Of a stretch of DNA of 6,618 bases, positions 1 through 5,746 are shown piece after piece. Both the position numbers and the translations under genes were made by a program. Each line of letters begins with the position of its first letter. Position 1 is the first letter of the stretch. The notes beneath the pieces are model-generated. The model was not told the origin of the DNA, searched no databases, and saw only the letters and a list, made by a program, of their open reading frames with translations. The stretch lies in the NCBI GenBank assembly GCA_959606705.1, contig CAUHLX010000159.1:1-6618 (forward strand), read 5' to 3'. Source of the stretch: an uncultured Bacillota bacterium (GTDB taxonomy: Bacteria > Bacillota > Clostridia > Peptostreptococcales > Anaerovoracaceae).

Positions 1-1055
1 AATTCGTGGGCGCCCATCCCTATGGCTGCGGCCACATCAACGACACCTACGCCTTGTATTTCCAGCTGGAAAGTGGGGAAACCAAACGATATCTGCTCCA
101 GAGAATCAATACCAACGTGTTCAAAAATCCCGACGAGCTGATGAAAAACATCATGGGGGTCACCTCCTTCCTGCGGGACAAGATCAAGGCGGAGGGCGGC
201 GACCCGGAGCGGGAAACCCTCAATGTCATCCGCACGAAAAAAGGGGAGGACTTCTACACGGATTACGATGGCGGCTGCTGGCGCTGTTACGTCTTTGTGG
301 AGGACGCCATTTCCTATCAGATTCCCGAAAACGCGCAGGTTCTTTATGAGGCGGCTCGAGTCTTCGGCCAGTTCCAGAAGCGTCTGGCGGATTATCCTGC
401 TGACACCCTGTATGAGACCATTCCCGAATTTCACAATACGAAAATGCGCTTTGAGCGGTTTCGAAAAGCACTGGCGGAGGACATCCGCAGCCGGGCTAAG
501 GACGTGAAGGAAGAAATCCAGTTCGTAATGGACCGGGAGGCGGATACTAAAATCCTGCTGAACCTGCTTCAAAGAGGAGAGCTTCCTCTGCGGGTCACTC
601 ACAATGATACCAAGCTGAACAACGTGCTCATCGATAAGGAATCGGGCAGAGGAATCTGCGCCATCGATCTGGACACGGTAATGCCCGGGCTTTCTCTGTA
701 CGATTTCGGCGACGCCATCCGCACGGGGGCCAATCCTGCGGCGGAGGACGAATTAAACCTGTCGAAGGTCCGCATGGAGCTTCCGTTCTTTGAAAGCTAC
801 GTCAAGGGATATCTGTCCGAAGCCGGCGATTCCCTGACGGCGAAAGAGATCGAAATGATGCCGACGGGAGCCAAGCTGATGACCCTGGAATGCGGCATCC
901 GCTTTCTGACGGATTATCTGGAGGGCGACACTTATTTCAAAATCCATCGGGAGCATCACAATCTGGACCGCTGCCGCACACAGTTCAAAATGGTGGCTGA
1001 TATGGAGGAAAAGTGGGAGGAGATGCAGGCCATTGTCTCCCGCTGTTCCTCATAA
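1..1055 (+). CDS. NahK-like N-acetylhexosamine kinase, aminoglycoside phosphotransferase (APH) fold; 5' end cut by window
   Basis: The reading frame is open from the left edge (first full codon at 3) to TAA at 1053-1055. The visible protein is about 350 residues and lacks only a short N-terminus, so the GTG at 6 is probably internal. Numbered from that GTG, the kinase signatures are a nucleotide-loop-like stretch GHINDTY near residues 9-15, the catalytic loop HNDTKLNN (H199, D201 as likely base, N206), and the metal-binding IDLDTVMPG (D221, D223) followed by YDFGDAIRTGANPAAEDE. This pattern matches the family of bifidobacterial NahK, which makes N-acetylhexosamine-1-phosphate from GlcNAc or GalNAc; relatives are often annotated as phosphotransferase or 'mucin desulfatase'. 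It is the first visible gene of a + strand operon ending in nagB, which supports an amino-sugar substrate. The exact substrate and phosphorylated position are inferred. No membrane segment is visible, so it should be cytoplasmic. Confidence 0.85.
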   Translation, partial: FVGAHPYGCGHINDTYALYFQLESGETKRYLLQRINTNVFKNPDELMKNIMGVTSFLRDKIKAEGGDPERETLNVIRTKKGEDFYTDYDGGCWRCYVFVEDAISYQIPENAQVLYEAARVFGQFQKRLADYPADTLYETIPEFHNTKMRFERFRKALAEDIRSRAKDVKEEIQFVMDREADTKILLNLLQRGELPLRVTHNDTKLNNVLIDKESGRGICAIDLDTVMPGLSLYDFGDAIRTGANPAAEDELNLSKVRMELPFFESYVKGYLSEAGDSLTAKEIEMMPTGAKLMTLECGIRFLTDYLEGDTYFKIHREHHNLDRCRTQFKMVADMEEKWEEMQAIVSRCSS

Positions 1056-1074
1056 CGCCCGCTGCTTTTCCCAG

Positions 1075-1100
1075 GGAGCCGCGGAGGCTCCGTTTTCCTT
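1075..1100 (+). terminator. Intercistronic GC hairpin followed by a short T run (attenuator or mRNA-processing candidate)
   Basis: GGAGCC (1075-1080) pairs perfectly with GGCTCC (1086-1091) around the 5-nt loop GCGGA, and GTTTTCC follows. The stem is short and the T run is only four bases, so read-through is likely. It sits between the kinase stop (1055) and the next ribosome binding site (1106-1112), where it could reduce or stabilise downstream mRNA. The function is inferred. Confidence 0.4.
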
Positions 1101-1105
1101 AAGAA

Positions 1106-1112
1106 AAGGAGG
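1106..1112 (+). promoter_or_regulatory. Ribosome binding site of the ROK-like gene
   Basis: AAGGAGG lies 9 nt before the ATG at 1122 and fixes that start. The bases just upstream form a small inverted repeat (TTTTC at 1093-1097, GAAAA at 1103-1107) that runs into the edge of the site. Confidence 0.8.
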
Positions 1113-1121
1113 AATCCCATC

Positions 1122-2504
1122 ATGAAACGAGAACCATTATCCTTTGATTACCCTCAGGTTCCGGAGCTGGATCCCGGCTTTCTTCCGCCGGAGACCTTCT
1201 TCCGGGAATATTTGAAAGGCGCGCACCAGCCCATCTCCATCACGGTGGAACGCAACAGCGGATTGACCTCCGTCTACTCCACCTTCGTGTACGGCACGGA
1301 GGAAAAGCGCACGGAGGATGAGCTTTACGTAGAAACGCTGGTGAAGTTCCTTCTCTGGCAGAAGGGCGGCTTCCGGGTCACCCTCTGCGGCCATCCCAAG
1401 CTGGCGGAGCACCTGGCCGGTATTTACCGGGACGGTGGAAAACGGGATTTCGATTTTCATTTCATGAGTGACGTCTATGAGCAGCCCTTTTCCGTAGAAT
1501 CGGCTGCCCTCGGAAATGCCCCGCGGGAACATGAAAATCCTCAGCAGATCGGACGCCACCTGGATGGCTGCCGGATCGGTTTTGACGCCGGCGGCTCCGA
1601 CCGCAAGGTTTCGGCGGTGGTGGATGGAAAATCCGTCTACTCCGAAGAAGTGGTCTGGTTCCCGAAACAGGAAGCGGACCCGGATTACCATTACGAGGGA
1701 ATTCTCACGGCCCTGCGTACCGCCGCCTCCAAAATGCCCCGAGTGGACGCCATCGGAGTCAGCTCCGCGGGAATCTACATCGACAACCAAACCCGGGTGG
1801 CCTCCTTGTTTTTGAAGGTCTCCAAGGAGGATTTCAATGCTAAGGTCAAAGACATCTACCCCAGAGCCGCCAAAGAAATCGGAGAAATTCCTCTGGTCGT
1901 GGCCAACGACGGAGATGTCACCGCGCTGGCCGGAGCCATGAGCTTGAACGACAGCAGCATCTTAGGAATCGCCATGGGGACCAGCGAGGCCGTGGGTTAT
2001 GTGGACTGCAGCGGCAACATCACCGGCTGGCTCAACGAGCTGGCCTTCGCTCCGGTGGATCTGAATCCTGACGCGATGATGGACGAATGGTCCCTGGATC
2101 GGGGCGTGGGCTGCAAATACTTTTCTCAGGACGCGGTGATCAAGCTGGCCCCCGCCGCCGGGATCCCCCTGTCGGAGGAAATGTCATTGGCGGATCGGCT
2201 GAAGGAAGTGCAAAAGCTCATGGAGGCTGACGATCCCAGGGCCGCCGCCATCTACCGCACCATCGGCTGTTATCTGGGCCACACGCTGCCGCTGTACTAC
2301 CGCTTTTACGGGATGAGGCACGTGCTGCTCATGGGCCGGGTCACCTCCGGAAAAGGCGGGGATCTGGTCATTCAAACCGCGCGCCAGGTTATGGACCAGG
2401 TGTATTCCGACGTAGCGGGCATCATCAAGGTGCAGCTGCCGGATGAAAAGAGCCGCCGGGTGGGGCAGAGCATTGCCGCCGCCAGTTTGCCGTCCATCGG
2501 ATAA
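1122..2504 (+). CDS. Divergent ROK-like sugar kinase or sugar-binding protein with a ~150-residue N-terminal extension
   Basis: The protein has 460 residues. From about residue 150 it carries ASKHA/ROK features: a phosphate-1 loop GFDAGGSDRK (D155, G157, G158), VANDGDVTALAGAM with D263 at the usual ROK catalytic-base position, a phosphate-2-like loop GIAMGTSEAVGYV (about 282-294), and a C-terminal VLLMGRVTSGKGGDLV. Typical ROK kinases have about 300 residues, and ROK repressors have an N-terminal winged helix. Here the first 150 residues show no obvious helix-turn-helix. The usual ExGH and CxCGxxGCxE zinc motifs are absent; the matching place reads NELAF (E306 kept, histidine lost), followed later by GVGCKYFSQDAV. 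It lies between the NahK-like kinase and the deacetylase, with a 66-nt gap upstream and 32 nt downstream. A hexosamine kinase is the simplest guess; a non-catalytic sensor is possible. Family assignment is fairly safe, substrate is not. Confidence 0.75.
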   Translation: MKREPLSFDYPQVPELDPGFLPPETFFREYLKGAHQPISITVERNSGLTSVYSTFVYGTEEKRTEDELYVETLVKFLLWQKGGFRVTLCGHPKLAEHLAGIYRDGGKRDFDFHFMSDVYEQPFSVESAALGNAPREHENPQQIGRHLDGCRIGFDAGGSDRKVSAVVDGKSVYSEEVVWFPKQEADPDYHYEGILTALRTAASKMPRVDAIGVSSAGIYIDNQTRVASLFLKVSKEDFNAKVKDIYPRAAKEIGEIPLVVANDGDVTALAGAMSLNDSSILGIAMGTSEAVGYVDCSGNITGWLNELAFAPVDLNPDAMMDEWSLDRGVGCKYFSQDAVIKLAPAAGIPLSEEMSLADRLKEVQKLMEADDPRAAAIYRTIGCYLGHTLPLYYRFYGMRHVLLMGRVTSGKGGDLVIQTARQVMDQVYSDVAGIIKVQLPDEKSRRVGQSIAAASLPSIG

Positions 2505-2524
2505 ACACAGGGAAAAAGAAAGAG

Positions 2525-2530
2525 AAGGTG
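2525..2530 (+). promoter_or_regulatory. Ribosome binding site that sets the deacetylase start
   Basis: AAGGTG ends 6 nt before ATG 2537. The in-frame GTG at 2528 lies inside this site, so it is unlikely to be the initiation codon. Confidence 0.65.
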
Positions 2531-2536
2531 AAGTCA

Positions 2537-3388
2537 ATGAAATTAAACTCCAAAGCCGAATTTTATGTTCCATTTTCCGAAGGGGAAGATCAAGCCGTCG
2601 CCAAGACCACCCATCTGGTGGTCGCGGCTCATCAGGACGATATCGAGCTGATGGCCCAGCATGGCATTCTCATCTGCTTCGACGACCGGAGCCTCAACTT
2701 TGCGGCCGTGGTCTGCGCAGATGGAGCGGGCAGTCCCCGGTCCGGCATCTATGCCGATTACACGAATGAAGAAATGATGACGCTGCGGGCCAAAGAGCAG
2801 AAGAAGGCGGCCGTCGTGGGCGACTATTCCTTCCTGACCCTTTTGAATTACAGCAGCGCCGCCATTAAGAATCCGGACGAACGCGCTCTGATCGAAGATT
2901 TAAAGGAAATTTTCCGCACCGTTCGCCCCCGGGTGGTCTACACCCACAACCCGGCGGATAAGCACGATACCCATATTTCCGTTTCTCTCCGCACCTTGAA
3001 AGCGCTCCAGGAACTGGCGGCGGACGGCGAATATCTGCCGGAACAGGTGCTGGGCTGTGAAGTGTGGCGTTCTCTGGACTGGGTCAACGACGATGAAAAG
3101 CTGGCACTGGACGTATCCGGCCATCCGGCCCTCCGCGCGGCGCTGCTGGGCGTGTTCGATTCCCAGATCGAAGGGGGAAAGCGTTATGATCTGGCCGCTT
3201 TGGGCCGCTTTGACGCCAACGCCACCTATTACGCGTCTCACAACGTGGACGTGATGAACGCCGCCTCCTACGCCGTCGATATGACGGAGCTGGCCAAAGG
3301 CGGAGATCCCTTTGCGTTTATGAAGGCTTATATTGACCGGTTTGCCGCAGATGTGGAAAAACGGGTCCGCACACTGGAGTCCAAATAA
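2537..3388 (+). CDS. PIG-L/LmbE-family zinc N-deacetylase, probably acting on an N-acetylhexosamine derivative
   Basis: From ATG 2537 the protein has 283 residues, usual for this family. The first metal/catalytic motif is AHQDDIE (H32, D34, D35, E37), which corresponds to AHPDDxE in MshB and LmbE-type enzymes with Pro replaced by Gln. By family analogy H32 and D35 bind zinc and D34 is the general base. The second motif, THNPADKHDTH (H137, D141, H143, H146), supplies the remaining zinc ligand and a catalytic histidine. Such enzymes hydrolyse the acetamide of GlcNAc-containing molecules, including free diacetylchitobiose in Thermococcus. No signal peptide or membrane segment is visible, so it is probably cytoplasmic. 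It is 32 nt after the ROK-like gene and 13 nt before nagB, so the deacetylated product plausibly feeds NagB. Whether the substrate is a free, phosphorylated or conjugated sugar is unknown. Confidence 0.85.
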   Translation: MKLNSKAEFYVPFSEGEDQAVAKTTHLVVAAHQDDIELMAQHGILICFDDRSLNFAAVVCADGAGSPRSGIYADYTNEEMMTLRAKEQKKAAVVGDYSFLTLLNYSSAAIKNPDERALIEDLKEIFRTVRPRVVYTHNPADKHDTHISVSLRTLKALQELAADGEYLPEQVLGCEVWRSLDWVNDDEKLALDVSGHPALRAALLGVFDSQIEGGKRYDLAALGRFDANATYYASHNVDVMNAASYAVDMTELAKGGDPFAFMKAYIDRFAADVEKRVRTLESK

Positions 3389-3389
3389 G

Positions 3390-3396
3390 AAGGAGG
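3390..3396 (+). promoter_or_regulatory. Ribosome binding site of nagB
   Basis: AAGGAGG lies 5 nt before ATG 3402, directly after the deacetylase stop. It selects 3402 over the in-frame upstream ATG at 3333, which lies inside the deacetylase gene and has no such site. Confidence 0.85.
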
Positions 3397-3401
3397 TTTC
3401 A

Positions 3402-4127
3402 ATGAAAATCATTCGTGTCAAAGACGAGCGGGACATGGGCCGCAAAGCGGCCAATATCATCGCATCTCAGGTTATTCTGAAGGATGACAGCGTCCTGGGT
3501 CTGGCCACCGGCTCTACGGTGCTGGAAATTTATCGCCAGCTGATCGACGGATATCAAAAGGGCGATTTGGACTTTTCCAAAATTCGTTCGGTGAATCTGG
3601 ATGAATACGTGGGACTGCCCGCCGACCATCCCCAGAGCTATCATTATTTCATGAACGAAAACCTGTTCCGCCACATCAATATCCGGCGGGAGAACACCAA
3701 CGTTCCCGACGGCACAGCCGCCGATTCGGAAGCGGAATGCGATCGTTACGAGGCTCTGATTCAATCCCTGGGCGGCATCGACCTCCAGCTTTTGGGCTTA
3801 GGTCTGGACGGACACATCGGGTTCAACGAACCGGACCGAGCCTTTGCAAAGAAGACACAGTGCATCGCCCTGGATGCTTCCACCATCAAAGCCAACGCCC
3901 GCTTCTTCCAAAGCGAGGACGAAGTGCCGAAAAAGGCGGTGACCATGGGCATCGGAACCATCATGCGGGCCAGACGCGTGCTCCTCTGCGTCACCGGCGC
4001 CAAGAAAGCCGAGATCCTGCAAAAGGTCCTCTGCGGGCCCGTGACCCCCGAGGTCCCCGGCTCCATCCTCCAGATGCACCCCGACCTGACAGTCGTAGCC
4101 GACGCCGACGCGCTGCCGGAGATCTAG
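3402..4127 (+). CDS. nagB: Glucosamine-6-phosphate deaminase
   Basis: NagB converts glucosamine-6-phosphate to fructose-6-phosphate and ammonia, the step by which amino sugars enter glycolysis. The 241-residue length matches the short Bacillus type rather than the 266-residue allosteric Escherichia coli enzyme. Visible signatures are the phosphate-binding LGLATGSTVLEIY (about 32-44), the SVNLDEYVGL segment with catalytic D67, and GLGLDGHIGFNEP, whose D136, H138 and E143 correspond to E. coli Asp141, His143 and Glu148. The C-terminal stretch from KKAVTMGIGTIM through LLCVTGAKKAEIL to HPDLTVVAD is also typical. The start rests on the AAGGAGG site just upstream; the next in-frame ATG upstream (3333) would overlap the deacetylase by 56 nt. 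It is the last gene of the operon, and no NagA-type deacetylase accompanies it here. The enzyme is cytoplasmic. Confidence 0.97.
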   Translation: MKIIRVKDERDMGRKAANIIASQVILKDDSVLGLATGSTVLEIYRQLIDGYQKGDLDFSKIRSVNLDEYVGLPADHPQSYHYFMNENLFRHINIRRENTNVPDGTAADSEAECDRYEALIQSLGGIDLQLLGLGLDGHIGFNEPDRAFAKKTQCIALDASTIKANARFFQSEDEVPKKAVTMGIGTIMRARRVLLCVTGAKKAEILQKVLCGPVTPEVPGSILQMHPDLTVVADADALPEI

Positions 4128-4215
4128 CCCGACCCACGCCGCCGGATCATCGTTGCCATGGTTGACATCATTGGGGTCTTGCGGCGGCGGCTTTGATCCC
4201 CTTGACGCCTAGTTT

Positions 4216-4319
4216 CCGGCCATTTCGAATTTCGGCTCGGCTATTTCAGGCCGGCTATTTCGGATTTCGGTTCGGCCATTTCAGGCCGACTATTTCGAAA
4301 TCGCTTTTGCCGACTTCGG
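4216..4319. repeat. Nested tandem repeat: two 35-bp units plus a degenerate third
   Basis: Unit 1 (4216-4250) and unit 2 (4251-4285) agree at 31 of 35 positions, and all four differences are transitions. A third, degraded copy fills 4286-4319. Inside, the core CGGCYATTTC occurs at 4217, 4238, 4252 and 4273, and as CGACTATTTC at 4287, giving alternating 21- and 14-bp steps. The period is not a multiple of three and the repeat lies outside any gene, between the nagB stop and the operon terminator, so it would be transcribed as 3' UTR. Confidence 0.8.
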
Positions 4320-4325
4320 CCTTTT
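4309..4325 (+). terminator. Small stem with T run at the end of the repeat
   Basis: GCCG (4309-4312) pairs with CGGC (4317-4320) around ACTT, followed by CTTTT. The 4-bp stem is weak; it could be an accessory terminator ahead of the main one or chance. Confidence 0.25.
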
Positions 4326-4332
4326 AAGAAAT

Positions 4333-4384
4333 AACAAAAAAACAGATCGAAAAAGGAAGCCTCTTTTCGATCTGTTTTTTTGTT
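4333..4384 (+). terminator. Strong near-symmetric intrinsic terminator of the nagB operon, potentially bidirectional
   Basis: Positions 4333-4353 pair perfectly with 4364-4384, giving 21 bp with the core ACAGATCGAAAA / TTTTCGATCTGT. AGG (4354-4356) can pair with CCT (4360-4362) over a 3-nt loop with C4363 bulged. An A7 run on the left and a T7 run on the right flank the core, so each strand ends its stem in a U tract. It lies about 205 nt after the nagB stop and upstream of the lone + strand gene, which it would insulate. Confidence 0.9.
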
Positions 4385-4654
4385 TTCTCCGAAAAAGTCG
4401 AAGTTGCTTCAAAATCTGCCTCTAAATTAGCTTTTTTTGCTAAAACACTACGAAAATGTCCATTTTATTCGACCCAAATATCAACTGATCAAAAAAAGGT
4501 CGAAAGCGGGTCCTCCCAATATCGGATTTAGCCAGGTATAACCACGACATTAAATCTAGTTGTTATCCATTTTTATTATATTATTGAAAATAATAGTTTA
4601 ACGCTATTGTGTTACTACATATATTGTGATATATTATATTAAATAATATTATTG

Positions 4655-4660
4655 TATAAT
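4655..4660 (+). promoter_or_regulatory. Possible -10 element of the PD-(D/E)XK-like gene
   Basis: A perfect TATAAT sits at the right edge of the AT-rich tract. The hexamer 17 bp upstream (TATTAT, 4632-4637) is a poor -35; the better-looking TTGTGA at 4624-4629 is 25 bp away. In such AT-rich sequence a chance match is likely. Confidence 0.25.
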
Positions 4661-4805
4661 AATTACTGTTTCAAGCCCGCCGATGACCCGGCGAAGCAAG
4701 CCCAGCTTGACCGTAAGTGTCATACTCAGATCAAAATACGACACGCGTACGTTATCTGCTATGAAACAATATGGATCGCAAGAAAAAGGAAAGTGGGAAA
4801 AAGAC

Positions 4806-5720
4806 ATGAATCCAGCTGTGAAATCGTTGGGAACGAACGGTTTGATCCCGGATGGCCTCACCTCCACATTAATGGTGGAGCGCGATTACCTGATCGGGCT
4901 AAAAAGGAGTTTTGAAAGTGAGCTTGCCATAATGCCGGCCGGAGACCTCTACTGCAAACGTGACCGTGGAACGCTGCGGTACTATCTCCGCCTACAAAAA
5001 GGAGAACAGCACTATCTTTCCTCGAAGGAAGATCTGCTGATTCGAGAGCTGACAAGGAAGCGATTTTTGAAAGAGAGTCTGAAGAGAATCGATGAGAATA
5101 TTGAGCGGTTAACCAAAATGCTGAGTCAGTATCGGCCCTACAATCCCCATGAGATTTGCCAGAAAAAAGGAATCGGGTCCTTATCCGGTCCCTCAGGTCT
5201 CTGCTTGAAGGAGATACAAGATTTCGGCGGAGGTCTTTTCCCCCGAGCTGGCAAAGAGATGGCCCCTCGGTCAGCACCAGCGGAAGGATCGTCATGGCAA
5301 GCTTCGGACGACGACTGGATCAAAAAAGATTATCCCAAAAATCCGTGGCAGCCGGAGCATTTGATTCACGTCGCGGTGACGGGCGAAATCGTGCGCTCCA
5401 AATCCGAGGCATTGATCATCGGAGCGCTGTATTCCGGCGCAATTCCCTACCGCTATGAAGCCGCATTGGAGCTGCCCGGAAGCATTACGGTGTATCCGGA
5501 CTTCACCATTCGACGGCCAAGAGACCATCGAATCATGTATTGGGAGCATTTCGGAATGCTGAAAAAACCTGATTATCTCAAACATGCCAGGTCAAAACTC
5601 AAGCTGTATTCTGAGAATGGAATCGTACTTTGGAACAATCTTATATTATCCTTTGACCAGGAAAACGGAGGGATCGACCTGCAAGTGATCTCCGATCTGA
5701 TTCGGGGATTCCTAGCTTAA
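4806..5720 (+). CDS. Conserved Firmicutes protein with a C-terminal PD-(D/E)XK nuclease-like domain
   Basis: The stop (TAA 5718-5720) is firm but the start is not. In-frame ATGs at 4683, 4761, 4806 and 4872 give 345, 319, 304 and 282 residues, and none has a well-spaced ribosome binding site. The part that resembles the family begins near 4872. Numbered from there, residues about 1-100 form a charged, probably helical region with an ELAIMPAGDLY...YYLRLQKGEQHYL segment and an ending like ENIERLTKMLSQYRPYNPHEI. After a low-complexity linker, the C-terminal domain has VRSKSE (E179), YPDFTI (D210) and YWEHFG (E225, H226), then a lysine-rich helix with KLKLYSENGI. The E...D...E-x order fits PD-(D/E)XK nucleases, with the usual lysine absent at its expected place. 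Related proteins occur widely in Firmicutes without a known role. It stands alone, convergent with aroK, behind an AT-rich region. Nuclease activity is an inference. Confidence 0.75.
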   Translation: MNPAVKSLGTNGLIPDGLTSTLMVERDYLIGLKRSFESELAIMPAGDLYCKRDRGTLRYYLRLQKGEQHYLSSKEDLLIRELTRKRFLKESLKRIDENIERLTKMLSQYRPYNPHEICQKKGIGSLSGPSGLCLKEIQDFGGGLFPRAGKEMAPRSAPAEGSSWQASDDDWIKKDYPKNPWQPEHLIHVAVTGEIVRSKSEALIIGALYSGAIPYRYEAALELPGSITVYPDFTIRRPRDHRIMYWEHFGMLKKPDYLKHARSKLKLYSENGIVLWNNLILSFDQENGGIDLQVISDLIRGFLA

Positions 5721-5746
5721 GCTTCATTTAAAAACGGATTTTTCGA
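5714..5746. other. Short convergent junction between the lone gene and aroK
   Basis: Only 26 bp lie between the two stop codons. AGCTTAAGCT (5714-5723) is a perfect palindrome covering the stop codon of the + strand gene, and AAAAACGGATTTTT (about 5730-5743) could form a weak A:T stem. Neither is a convincing intrinsic terminator, so transcripts may overlap. Confidence 0.35.

Larger units (their letters stand above)
4128..4805. other. Long intergenic region without a recognisable gene
   Basis: About 680 bases separate nagB from the most plausible start of the next gene. In order it holds GC-rich sequence, a 35-bp tandem repeat (4216-4319), a strong terminator (4333-4384), and an AT-rich tract with several small inverted repeats up to about 4670. 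The latter include GAAG/CTTC at 4400-4410, TTAGC/GCTAA around a T7 loop at 4427-4443, AAAATG/CATTTT at 4453-4466, an imperfect GGTATAACCAC/GTTGTTATCC pair at 4535-4568, and TATTAT/ATAATA at 4579-4595. I see no tRNA, riboswitch or insertion-sequence end. An open frame from ATG 4683 reads into the following gene but looks like leader sequence. Confidence 0.6.

Noticed and set aside
1137..1790. Long minus-strand open frame (217 codons) opposite the ROK-like gene
   Set aside because: It is a shadow of a GC-rich gene with clear motifs on the + strand; its translation shows no recognisable domain.
2528..2530. GTG start for the deacetylase
   Set aside because: It overlaps the ribosome binding site of the ATG at 2537, which is well spaced.
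3333..3335. Upstream ATG start for nagB
   Set aside because: It lies inside the deacetylase gene; AAGGAGG points to 3402, and the resulting length matches the family.
3737..4165. Open frame of 142 codons overlapping the end of nagB
   Set aside because: Its translation is Arg/Pro/His-rich, typical of an out-of-frame read of nagB, and it has no ribosome binding site of note.
4137..4200. Terminator just after nagB from GCCGCC and GGCGGC segments
   Set aside because: The arms can pair in several registers around a long loop and no T run follows; the clear terminator is at 4333-4384.
4216..4319. CRISPR array
   Set aside because: The units are directly adjacent with no unique spacers between identical repeats, and no cas gene is nearby.
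4128..4805. tRNA, riboswitch or insertion-sequence remnant in the intergenic region
   Set aside because: I found no cloverleaf, no recognisable riboswitch core, and no transposase fragment or terminal inverted repeats.
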